64,000 bases of DNA from Oopsacas minuta (lineage: Eukaryota > Porifera > Hexactinellida > Lyssacinosida > Leucopsacidae), in the NCBI GenBank assembly GCA_024704765.1, contig JAKMXF010000222.1:992001-1056000 (forward strand). The letters are read 5' to 3'. Shown piece after piece: positions 25,056 to 35,189 of this stretch (within the stretch, counting starts at the first letter, position 1; each line of letters opens with the position of its first letter). A model generated the notes under the pieces. It did not search any database, was not told the DNA's origin, and saw only the letters and a list, made by a program, of their open reading frames with translations. A program made the translations under genes and the position numbers.

Positions 25056-25897
25056 TAGATAATTAATATATTATTTATTAACAATATTGTAAATACAGGG
25101 CAAAAAGTAAGATTATATATATTTTTTGCATGTTTGTTTTATAAGCTTATAAAATACATATTCTGAAATCTAAGAATTAAGGAACTTTTGACGAAACTTT
25201 TTCTCACAGTAGAAGAGTGTTGATTTTTTAATGGAATCTTTGTAAAAATACGTGATGGGAACATTTATTTATATTAATTACAAGCTGAATTTTGTAAACA
25301 CGAACATAAAATGTAAATAACTTTCCGTTTTGATTATATCGCTAATCAACCATAATATTTATATTAATTTTGAAAGAGAATTTTTAAAATATTAGATAAA
25401 TTAAAAAGTTCATGTGATTGAAACTAAATTTGTGCGAATTTTGGGAACCTGGAAATTGTTGTATTTATAGAGAATTAAAAATGCCATATTATAAAACTAC
25501 GGAGGCAACTTGACAGAACGCAACAGATGAAGTTATGAGACTTCGAAGTTGAGTGACGACAGAAATATCTAACAGAAAAATTTATCAAAATATTTGAGCT
25601 ATTTTAAGGATTTATTATTTGAACTCCGCTTATATAATCACTATAATAAGAGAGTAGTCGAAAATGCAATGGAATGAAGTCTTTGGAATGTATTAGTTGC
25701 TTAGATACTGGAATTTAAGTTCATTGATATAAATGAATATCTGTGGTTTTCAAGAATAATTTCTGAGCAAGAAATTGTAATGCTTATATACATTCCAGTT
25801 GTTCCTAAACTAAATGATGGATCATAACAATTTTAGATATTTCAAGTAATTGGATATTTCTCTTTCCAATGAACTTTAAATGGCAACTAAATATCGG

Positions 25898-25937
25898 ATT
25901 GAAATTTTGACCAATTTCCAGGGGGTGTGCTGCTGTG
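25898..25937 (-). repeat. Gene-5' terminal inverted repeat of copy A
   Basis: Reads inward CACAGCAGCACACCCCCTGG; the copy B equivalent is CACAGTGGCACACCCCCTGG. The heptamer of copy A has lost its TG. The next A-rich block (TCAAAATTT) lies about 20 bp from the heptamer, so the two ends of the element are not equivalent. Confidence 0.7.
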
Positions 25938-25942
25938 TGTTG

Positions 25943-27129
25943 TACATGGAAGTTGTGAGCACTGGTCAACACGCTCGGTCCAGATTTTATCTTTATGTTA
26001 TGTGGTAACCAGCTGGCGCGGTGGAGGCTCGCGAGAGGCCGGACTACCTTGAATTGTGATGATAGCAGTGTAAATAAAGTTATTAGACAGAATTGAGAAC
26101 ACCTCAAATATATATTATGATTATGAATGGAGTCTTAAATTTTGAGAAAAACCTCCTAGAGATTACATTTATTCTCAATGCAATCAAAGTTGAGATACAT
26201 AACTATACATCAGGGTAAATACATAACTATAAATCAAAAACAATATCACTAACAAATATAGTAACTAAATTATATATATCCGAACTAATTACTGATAAAT
26301 GAGGATATAGGCGATAAGTGGTGAGAGTACGAGATCCTGCGGCGATATGCATCCTATACGAGGGGTATTTCACTTTGATAGCGTTATATTGGTCATTGGG
26401 GGATCTATTCGAATGAATGAGGTAATGGGTTGCTGCATTATGGAGCTTAGCATCTTTAACCTCCAATTGTGGTTAATCGGGATCACAAAGGGCATTCCAT
26501 TGATGGAGAGGAATTGCCCCCGCCAATTCATCAAATATGATGGCTCCTCAAAAGAATAGAATAAAATCATCGCGAAGCATGCACGCCAAATTTTAAGTAC
26601 CAAAAGATTCACATAAAAGTGGGGCCGTCCCACTAGTACTTCCAGAAAAACGGGCATCAATGCTAGTGTCGTCCGGCATGAGGTGGGTACTTTGTAGAAT
26701 GCTTTATGATCCGACTGTTACTGATGATTACCTGTAGAATTTCTTTGCAAAAGGGTCAAACCAACACAAATCCTGAAGTATGGTTGTTGTGTATTTCTAC
26801 ATCCAATAATTTAATCGCACATTGCACTGAATATACAAAATGTTACAATTACGAGTTTTGCTTGGAAAGTGAATAAACTGACATAATAGCACGGAAACCA
26901 AACTCACACATGTAATTTCTACATTTTTGAAGGCAGAATCTTTGTCCGAAGCTTGTTCCAGGGCACAGTATATCACTTGTTCTCACTCATTTTTCATCCT
27001 TTTTTAATCAGAGAGGAGCTTTCAAAATATATTACTGAAAAGCATCAGTACCATTATAATCCCAGAACGTATAAAAAAGTACCGAATTCCTGCCGAGGTC
27101 TCTTACTTAGGAGCTCGTTTGTTTGTAGG
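25943..27129. other. Stretch without a recognised gene
   Basis: A minus-strand open stretch at 26370-26660 (RPHFYVNLLVLKIWRACFAM, then LSINGMPFVIPINHNW) is longer than expected in AT-rich DNA, but I recognise no family. The first 100 bp (CACTGGTCAACACGCTCGGT) resemble 47590-47640 in the 40-bp-unit repeat, so copy A may have inserted at the edge of such a repeat. Confidence 0.35.
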
Positions 27130-27990
27130 TTATAGAGATAATATTTTCAATCCATTTGCTCCTCGAAATCCTTGTCGAAATACCACTTTGCCTCAAAACT
27201 CCGACGATAAAAGTATGATCAAGAATCAGGAATCAGACTATTCTCCTCCTCCAGTGTACCTACCTCTACTACCAAAATGAATTCTAAAACTGTTAGGCTC
27301 ACTCATATATTGGTCGAAATTGGAAGAGTTCTGGTGGTATCACTTGTGACACAAGTACGTCAAGCTGGTAAAAATTGGAATCACCGATACAACATCAAGT
27401 CAAAACAATTTCTGACGGAGTATGTTGACCAGTGATCTTGAATTTACCTGATATGCGCCCTGAATCTCTTTGAATTTACTTGATATGCGCCCTGAATATC
27501 TATGAACTTGATGGAACGTGGTAACAAGTTGATCCACAAGCTATCCACTTGACAGAGTAGGGACCGAAATGCCAATTTCCAAGTACTTTTATTATTGGGA
27601 CAACAGTGATCCCAATACATACATCGTGTTTGATCAACTGCTGCTTCATATTCATAAATTGACTAAGTATGGCAGCCAGTGTTACTTTTTTTTTCCATTT
27701 GAACACACTTGCTTAAGTCAGTGGATAATGGGTTCACTGTTGATACCAGCCAAAAATTTTCACATTAAGGTAGGTCGTCAGTCACTTATGTTTGTAGTGA
27801 TTATGGAAAGGGATAACAAAACTCTTTGAAGTTCCTGGAATTATGATAACTGGTTACCACACTACTTCTAGATTCTATTTTGATGGATTTTATCAACCAG
27901 TCATGCCAAATGATTTTTCTATGTATGGTGCAAAAATTATATATCACTTCCTACACTAATATTGAACGACTGTGGTTACTAACGTTCTAT
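27130..27990 (+). repeat. Repeat family G (about 40-bp units), left part of split copy
   Basis: Left terminal segment with TTTTCAATCCATTTGCTCCT and ATCAAGAATCAGGAATCAGA, followed by degenerate units of about 40 bp built around GAACTTGACAGAGTAGGGAC and GTGATCCCAAT. The right terminal segment of the same family lies inverted at about 33980-34085, so 27130-34085 was probably one element later split by other insertions. Confidence 0.6.
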
Positions 27991-27999
27991 AGGCAAAGA

Positions 28000-29016
28000 T
28001 GATAAGTCTCCTAACTTATCTACTGTCATGGTCTATCAGGGAAACGATTTGAAACGTTTCAGAACTGAGAAACTCCTTTCACACTCCCTGAAACTGACAA
28101 AAAGTCAGAAGCAATGTGTACTTTCGCCAAAGTAGGAAACGATCCTTGTAAAGGTTGGATTTCAAGAAGGAAATCACTTATTTAGTACTTCAGTTTGCCA
28201 TAGATAGTACGTTTTGCTAATATTGCTTCCTTTTTGAGTTATTCGTAATCTAAACTTTAGATATCAGAGAGTGGTAGGATACAAGCTGGTTTCAAAAAAG
28301 TTTTTGATTAAGGATAACAAACCTGCATCGTTCTAATTATAAACAGGTTTCGGGAATTTAAACGACTACTCAGCTCATTTACAAAACCGTCAAGAATAGG
28401 GAAATTATACCTTAATCCTGTATTGATGACTTGTCTACAAACACTTCCTTGAATTAGTTGATTCCAAGAGGACTTAGTCCTTCGACCGATCAAGTAGCTT
28501 AGATTATCGCTTCTGTGAAAATGAAGAAGTGATGGGCTGGACTTCGGGAAATTTGATTTCAGGAGCTGTCAGATATAAAATTTTCAAATGTCTCGATAGT
28601 TGTAGATATCAAGTCAGATGCTTTGCTCAATCGCACCCCTGTGTTTGTAACATCAAATAGTTTTTTCTAGGAAGAGAAGATTCGATCAAAGACAATGAGA
28701 TGGAGAAAAATAGAAGACTTTGCCTGTAACAGGAAACCACTACCCTCAACACGGGTAACTGAAAAAAATTATGACGAAAAAATGAGGTCGTTGAGATTTT
28801 TCACTTTCTTATACAGAATTTTATGAGGAATCCGAGTATACACTCCAAAAAATTTTTATTTTATGCAAAAATTTATGAAATCAAAAAAATTCTGGCTACA
28901 ATAATTTTAACATATCCCCATTTTTAATATATTATCGTGATTCTTCGATGATATACTTCTTTCTAGAATTCAATTTAATTACTAGTTACCTAATAGAATT
29001 GATGTTTTTAACGCAT
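28000..29016. other. Interrupting DNA, possible degraded hAT fragment
   Basis: The minus-strand stretch 28308-28493 (SSWNQLIQGSVCRQVINTGL, PILDGFVNELSSRLNSR) vaguely resembles the central helical part of ZMYM1-like hAT transposases. The evidence is weak. The remainder is featureless. Confidence 0.25.
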
Positions 29017-31359
29017 TCCTATCCAAAATGTCATTACCATGGCAACAAAATGAAACGTAGGAATTTACGCAATAGTTTTCAATCTAGCTAAGTAGTACTT
29101 GTATGATATTACATTTAGGATATATACGTGTAATTATTGATGCTTAACCTTAACTTAACCAATTATTTTTATTCCAAATATAGTGTAATGTAGAACATGA
29201 CCTAGCTTATCATACTATGATTTATTTATGAAATTGACGAAGTTAACATCTGATACTGTGTTTAATAAGCACTCTGGAAATTTTTCATTTTCCTCTTGAC
29301 ATTTATATCTTGTCTCCCAAACTCTGCCAAATCTAGAATGGGCAGATTCAAATGCTTGTTCTGAAACTGATCCTAAACCCATTCCATCTGGAAGATAATT
29401 CCTGATAAACGGAATTAGGTGCCTACATAGAACATGAACTTTTGTAGAGCAAGAAAGTCCTGATTGTTTAAATGATTGTTCAAAATGATATACTGCCATT
29501 TTGAAATCTCCCTTTATGTGTTTCCCGAAGCAAGAATCAACAACATCCCTGAATTTTACAAGCGTGATATAAGACGAATTACTCTTCGGAAACCCGAGTT
29601 CCAATACCTCCTTTGTGATTTTCCTCATTGCATTACCTTCAAATGCTCCTCTATGGTAAGCACTTCTATGAATATTCAGTTTTTTTAGTGTTGCTTCATG
29701 GTGTTCTTTTTCGTCGTCAGACATTGTGATGAGGATAGCATCGTATAACTTCTGTCCTATCCCAAGTAACAAATGTAACTCGGGAAGATTAAACATTTGC
29801 ATGAAATCTACCAGCTATACATTTAGTGCTTGGCGATCCTCAATACCATCGCAATTAATTGCATAATTCTTAGAATCCCCCTGATACATATCTTGAAGCT
29901 TTTGAAACATCTCTAGATGGTGAGCAGATGATCGTTCTTCCCACTGAACACTGTCTAAACCCCTTCTATTGTCCCAAGTACACCATATACAAGGGTGACG
30001 TCCGTTAATTATTCCCAAGCAATAACTAGCAGCTTTCAAATCTACCGTAAATGAAACGTTGTATTCTTCCATCAGTCGTTTTATCTGGTCATCTTGAAGC
30101 ATAACGGAGAAGTTATAATTACACTCAGGGGCACTCATAACCCATAGATAAACCAGGTTATCGACAGAATTATCATTCTGTATACACATAAGTAGTTTAG
30201 TGAAACCACGACCAAAGTCTAATCCAAGCTTGAAATAAAGATCATGTACCGATATTTCTCCGCTGATATTAAAGATCTTTTCTATTAGGGCATCGATATT
30301 GCAACATCTCACTATCCAAGAGTTCCTTTATTCTGACTTGTATTTCTCTTTACTATAGTCCAGCTCAATCTGGATGCATTCGTATATTTCATCGCACAAC
30401 AAATGTCGTTCTCTATAGTAGCTATCCATTGATGGACATGGTACTCCAACATCTCTAATAATTCGAGTTACTACCTTTAACTGTTTTTAGACAATGACAT
30501 TCCTGAACACTTCAAATTCGCGATGTGAGAGAAGTCCATTTTTGATAATTTAGCTGGACGTTCGTCAGTACTGGAAGAGGAGACAGAGAGATGAAACGAA
30601 TTCCCACCTGAAGTTTTAGGGAACTGAATTGAATATTTGTTGTGGCTACATTCATGTAATCTTTGGTATACATTATCACCAACGAATGCATCAATAGCGT
30701 TATGGTGTTCCAACATGTTATGTGCGTTGGTAATCAATGTCTTTGTCAAACAGATATGATTAACTCCAGGACTAACACGACTCGCACATTTGTTGCATAT
30801 CTTGATTGTCTTTTGAGGTGAATTGATTGTTGGTCTTCCTGGCTTTATATGGATTATCGAAGATGAAGTTTGATTCTTGCGGCCGAACCTTGAACTCTCG
30901 GTACACATTGAACATAAGTTCCCAATGTGGCAGGTGTTTAAGTGCGTGTTACGAATTACGGGCCAATCATATCGTGCGGGTGTTTTCCTCGTCGTATCCC
31001 CTGAGGACTAAGTAAACAAGTAGAGCTTACAAGTATTACACACGATGTAAGGGTGATTATCTTCTAAAATATTGATTGGTTCCAAATATTGGTTCTATAA
31101 TTCACCTAACTTAGTGTCCTTTAGGTGATTATTCCTTAAAACACTTTTGCCAACTTTCGAACAACACCAGCGACAAATTCTAGTTTTTGCATGTTCATGT
31201 TTCGTTTCTTCACTCATTTGCTTTAACTGAATTAATCAATAATTACACGTATATATCCTAAATGTAATATCATACAAGTACTACTTAGCTAGATTGAAAA
31301 CTATTGCGTAAATTCCTACGTTTCATTATGTTGCTATGGTAATGACATTTTGGATAGGA
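29017..31359 (-). mobile_element. DNA transposon K with 125-bp terminal inverted repeats
   Basis: 2,343 bp bounded by 125-bp inverted repeats (29017-29141 and 31235-31359) starting TCCTATCCAAAATGTCATTA, with only two mismatches counted by eye. A possible 3-bp duplication CAT lies at 29014-29016 and 31361-31363, with one unmatched base at the right end, so it is tentative. The interior encodes a single zinc-finger/DDE-like transposase on the minus strand. The near-identical ends mean a recent insertion. I cannot assign the superfamily. Confidence 0.87.
29215..31217 (-). pseudogene. Transposase of element K, unassigned DDE family, broken
   Basis: Starts at the ATG at 31217 (MSEETKHEHAKTRICRWCCS). 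N-terminal zinc-binding pairs are visible: CRWC, PYIVCNTC and, further on, ICNKCASRVSPGVNHIC (30477-30908). Two in-frame TAG codons precede 30908. After a frameshift near 30477 come VVTRIIRDVGVPCPSMDSYY, then FKLGLDFGRGFTKLLMC with a candidate catalytic Asp, and LKAASYCLGIINGRHPCIWC with a CxxC. 29802-29215 gives FNLPELHLLLGIGQKLYD, GAFEGNA, STKVHVLCRHLIPFIRN and VSEQAFESAHSRFGRVWETR. The SEQA.ES.H helix probably holds the catalytic Glu and resembles the SE..ES.NK helix of RAG1/Transib. I have seen this protein type in many animal genomes but cannot name it securely. Confidence 0.7.
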
Positions 31360-31825
31360 CCATCCACGTACAATAGGGTGGAAATTTAAAAGTCTCCAAT
31401 TTTTGCCAGTGAGATACCAAAAGATACGAATCCAAAAATTTCGATAAAATTAACGTTAATTGAGGCTTCTTCTTGATCATGGACGTGAACTTTGGAATCA
31501 CGGTGTTCCCACTTAGTCAATGATAGATATTTACAGTACAATTCATAATTATTGCTACTTTGGCTTCATATCAAACCAAGTCTACATATAGATTCGAATG
31601 TATTTGACTTTAGGTAGCTTCCTTCTTGTTCTACAGGTAGTTTTACTATGTTTGATGTAATTTTAGTGCAAATTGAATTTTTGATAGCTGTTTGTATTAT
31701 TAGGCATTTATATCTACTGATTGCGTCATCATTACTAAGCATATAGGGCTTTGAATAATCAAGCGATTTTAGACAAAGGTAGTGAGTAATTGTGGAGACA
31801 TTAATGTCACTTTTCTGGCAGATTT
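31360..31825. other. Stretch without recognised features
   Basis: Lies between element K and Tc1 debris. Nothing supported. Confidence 0.4.
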
Positions 31826-32080
31826 ATTCCGCTATTCCATTGCATGGTTTTTGCCTATCACTAGACACATATTTGGTACAGGATAACGTGATTTTCTTCC
31901 GTAGATTGTCTGGCATACCAGCTCCTCTCTTGTGATTCAATGTTTTCCCTTTATTTAAACGCTCCTTTATCCTGCAAACAGTTGTCTTGTTTACACCACA
32001 CACCCGCGCGATTTCAATGGTAGAGTGCTTTCTTCCCTGGAGTATTGCTACAACCTTGTTTCTAGTTGCTCCTGGGCTAT
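31826..32080 (-). pseudogene. Tc1-like transposase, DNA-binding half (inverted)
   Basis: The minus strand reads SPGATRNKVVAILQGRKHST, IEIARVCGVNKTTVCRIKER and LNHKRGAGMPDNLRKKITLS: the paired-type helix-turn-helix of a Tc1 transposase with its RG.GMP linker. It lies on the strand opposite to the catalytic half that begins less than 100 bp away, so an internal inversion or two insertions must be assumed. Confidence 0.65.
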
Positions 32081-32149
32081 CAAGAGATCAAATCAATGTT
32101 AAGCGAAAAGAAAATCTAACTCAAAGATAAACGTGCCAACACTAACTGA

Positions 32150-32763
32150 AAAAATCGACTGGCACGTATGAGTGGGCTACAAAGTATAAATATCGAAATT
32201 GGTGCCATGTTGTGTTTCCAGATGAAGCTAGTTTCTGTATTCATTGTGGTTGAGTGCGAATGTGGTGTAAAGGTCCTAAGAGAATTTATCAACCAACAGT
32301 CAAGCACTCAGCAAAGGTACACATATGGGCTACATTTTCCTCATTTGGCACCATCCCTCTGTGTATTATTCAGAGAATCTAGATTCACACTTCTTTGTCG
32401 AAATTTTGAAGTGGCATTTGTTGGAGGACGCCGATATCTTTCATGGCACATGGTGGTTTTTGATTCAAGATAACGACCCGAAACAACTAGTCGTAGGTGC
32501 AAGACTTGGATGGTCGAAAATATGCCAAATAATCATCTAGATTGACCAAGTCAAAGTCCGATATGAACCCTAAAGAAAATCTATTCGGTTGGATGAAATA
32601 CAATTTCAACCGAGATAAACCTAAGACAATTTAAGACCTGAAAGCACGACTAGGGGATATTTGGGATTCTATCACCCCAGAAATGATTGAACCTTACTAT
32701 AGTTCAATGACACGCCGGTTCCAGACGGTACTAGAAAATAACGGTTATAGGATCAATTATTGA
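32150..32763 (+). pseudogene. Tc1-like transposase, catalytic half
   Basis: Plus strand, frameshifted. WCHVVFPDEASFCIHCG carries the first Asp; KHSAKVHIWATFSSFGTIPL follows. FLIQDNDPKQ gives the second Asp, and KSDMNPKENLFGWMKYNFNR the terminal Glu (DDE). The tail ITPEMIEPYYSSMTRRFQTV ends at a TGA near 32763. Several stops are present. Tc1/mariner elements move by cut-and-paste into TA. Ends of the element were not identified. Confidence 0.8.
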
Positions 32764-32859
32764 GCCTAACATTCATATTTCACATCTGAATTATGTAGCT
32801 TGATGATCGATTAGCACAGTGTATAATAACCGCGCAAATATGGAGTTGCAATAATTATG

Positions 32860-34085
32860 AATTATACTGTAGATTGGCAACACTGGTTACCAATCTCAGT
32901 CAAGTTCACAACATTGAGCTCCCGACTTAGTTACGTTCATGGAAACTGAGGTCACTGTTGACTCACTCGTGTAGTTGTATAAATTGGAGAAACCACTGCA
33001 TGTGACACATCAAGTTCATTGAAATTAGGATCACTGGATCCGCTTCAAGCCAAGTTCGTAGAAATGTAGTTCGCTGATGTTCCTAATCCTAAAAATACTG
33101 AGAAATGGGGTAACTGTAGCTACGAATCTTTCAACTACTTGAGGATTGCGGTCACTAGTCATCCCATTCCATCATGCTCTTACGAATATGACTCAGTTTT
33201 GTCCTTACTCGGTTAAGCTCGTGGTAACAACTATCTTTTAGATCTTAACTAGGCAAATGGGTCAACTCGAAACGCCATTTCAAAGAGTTTCACACTCTAT
33301 TAAACAGATATAATAGGAAAACAAGTGAGCAAATTTCTGTCAACTGAACGTTGTGTAGACTCCAGTGATCCCACTATAGACTAACTTGACTAAATGGAGT
33401 TCCCAAATCCCAAATTTTGCCAAATGAATTATGTGGAGAAGCTAGCGTGACAAATATCTGTGAAGTTTAATGATTGGGAACACCATTGATCTACATTTCT
33501 AGGAACTTAGTTCAAAGGGGTCAATAATGATGCTAATTTACGAGCTTTACGAACTGGTGTATCCCGTGAACCCAACTTCCATGAACTTGACATAGTTGGG
33601 ACACCAGTACCCAACATTTTACTAACTTTATTGATTTGTTTCAAGAGTGATACCAATAATATCATGCTTGATTGCATTGTGGCCTTAATTTTCAATGATT
33701 GACTTACAGTGACGACCAGTGACACCAATTTCGACTAATTTACTATTTGGCTCAGCAGTGCTATCATTCATTTCTACAATCTTGATGGAGTGGTGTCACC
33801 AGCGGTGTCATCTGTGGTATCCCTAAATTCTACGAATACACGAGTTAGATATCAGTGTCAAAATATATACTTATCGTGAGGTGTGTATACTTGAAGGGGA
33901 ATAATTGTATCAATCCATATCTTGTGAGTACAATCATTTTGATACCAGAGGTGGGACACTTTGGAGGGCGAAAGTCACGGTTTGATTCCTAAAACTTAAC
34001 CAAACTTTCATCTTCTGAATTATGATGCCAAATGAGATTACATGGTAGAATTAAAGGAGGAAATGGATTGAAGTGTTGGAACCGA
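32860..34085 (+). repeat. Repeat family G, right part of split copy
   Basis: Degenerate units of about 40 bp (ATGAACTTGACATAGTTGGG, CACCAGTGACACCAATTTCG) ending in the inverted terminal segment: AAACTTTCATCTTCTGAAT, GCCAAATGAGATTACATGG, AGGAGGAAATGGATTGAA. 33500-33850 aligns unit by unit with 46880-47190, so copies share a common array and were not formed independently. Confidence 0.65.
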
Positions 34086-35189
34086 GATTTTACCCGAAAA
34101 CTGTTGCAACAAATAATATAATATCTCCATTGTATGTACTTTGCAAGCTTCTGCAATTTTAAACAGATCTTTGCTTAATATTTTACTAGAAGCAGTAACC
34201 GTGGCATCCAAAAGCGTTTAAAAGTACCAAATATATACTGACGTCCCTCGCAAAGATTCAAGTTTGTCTTACAGTTTAATTGAAATACTTTAATCCAGTG
34301 CACAGTGGCACACCCCCTGGAAATTGGTCAAAATTTCAATCCGATATTTAGTTGCCATTTAAAGTTCATTGGAAAGAGAAATATCCAATTACTTGAAATA
34401 TCTAAAATTGTTATGATCCATCATTTAGTTTAGGAACAACTGGAATGTATATAAGCATTACAATTTCTTGCTCAGAAATTATTCTTGAAAACCACAGATA
34501 TTCATTTATATCAATGAACTTAAATTCCAGTATCTAAGCAACTAATACATTCCAAAGACTTCATTCCATTGCATTTTCGACTACTCTCTTATTATAGTGA
34601 TTATATAAGCGGAGTTCAAATAATAAATCCTTAAAATAGCTCAAATATTTTGATAAATTTTTCTGTTAGATATTTCTGTCGTCACTCAACTTCGAAGTCT
34701 CATAACTTCATCTGTTGCGTTCTGTCAAGTTGCCTCCGTAGTTTTATAATATGGCATTTTTAATTCTCTATAAATACAACAATTTCCAGGTTCCCAAAAT
34801 TCGCACAAATTTAGTTTCAATCACATGAACTTTTTAATTTATCTAATATTTTAAAAATTCTCTTTCAAAATTAATATAAATATTATGGTTGATTAGCGAT
34901 ATAATCAAAACGGAAAGTTATTTACATTTTATGTTCGTGTTTACAAAATTCAGCTTGTAATTAATATAAATAAATGTTCCCATCACGTATTTTTACAAAG
35001 ATTCCATTAAAAAATCAACACTCTTCTACTGTGAGAAAAAGTTTCGTCAAAAGTTCCTTAATTCTTAGATTTCAGAATATGTATTTTATAAGCTTATAAA
35101 ACAAACATGCAAAAAATATATATAATCTTACTTTTTGCCCTGTATTTACAATATTGTTAATAAATAATATATTAATTATCTAGAAAGTG

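Larger units (their letters stand above)
22661..25937 (-). mobile_element. RAG1/Transib-like transposon, copy A
   Basis: 3,277 bp. The left end begins CACAGTGGCACGAAATGGCT; the right end, reverse-complemented, begins CACAGCAGCACACCCCCTGG. A perfect 5-bp target duplication TGTTG flanks it (22656-22660 and 25938-25942). Identity with copy B (34301-37864, opposite strand) stops exactly at these ends, which proves the boundaries. CACAGTG equals the consensus V(D)J recombination signal heptamer, and Transib ends are known to resemble it; 5-bp duplications are typical of Transib/ProtoRAG. The element encodes one transposase-like gene and no second gene that I can see. Confidence 0.93.

Noticed and set aside
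24700-25937. Possible RAG2-like gene in copies A and B
   Set aside because: The 5' part of the element contains only the N-terminal transposase segment and AT-rich non-coding DNA. No Kelch-like repeats or PHD finger can be read on either strand.
26227-26690. Minus-strand ORF of 96 codons with hydrophobic stretches
   Set aside because: Longer than average but without a family resemblance. I could not decide between a relict and chance, so it is only mentioned in the gap description.
27130-27280. C-terminal exon reading DNIFNPFAPRNPC, with a similar reading (DNLFNQFLPLNPHRN) at 46340
   Set aside because: The similarity is explained by the terminal inverted segment of repeat family G, which also occurs in the opposite orientation at 34040. 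No protein family fits.
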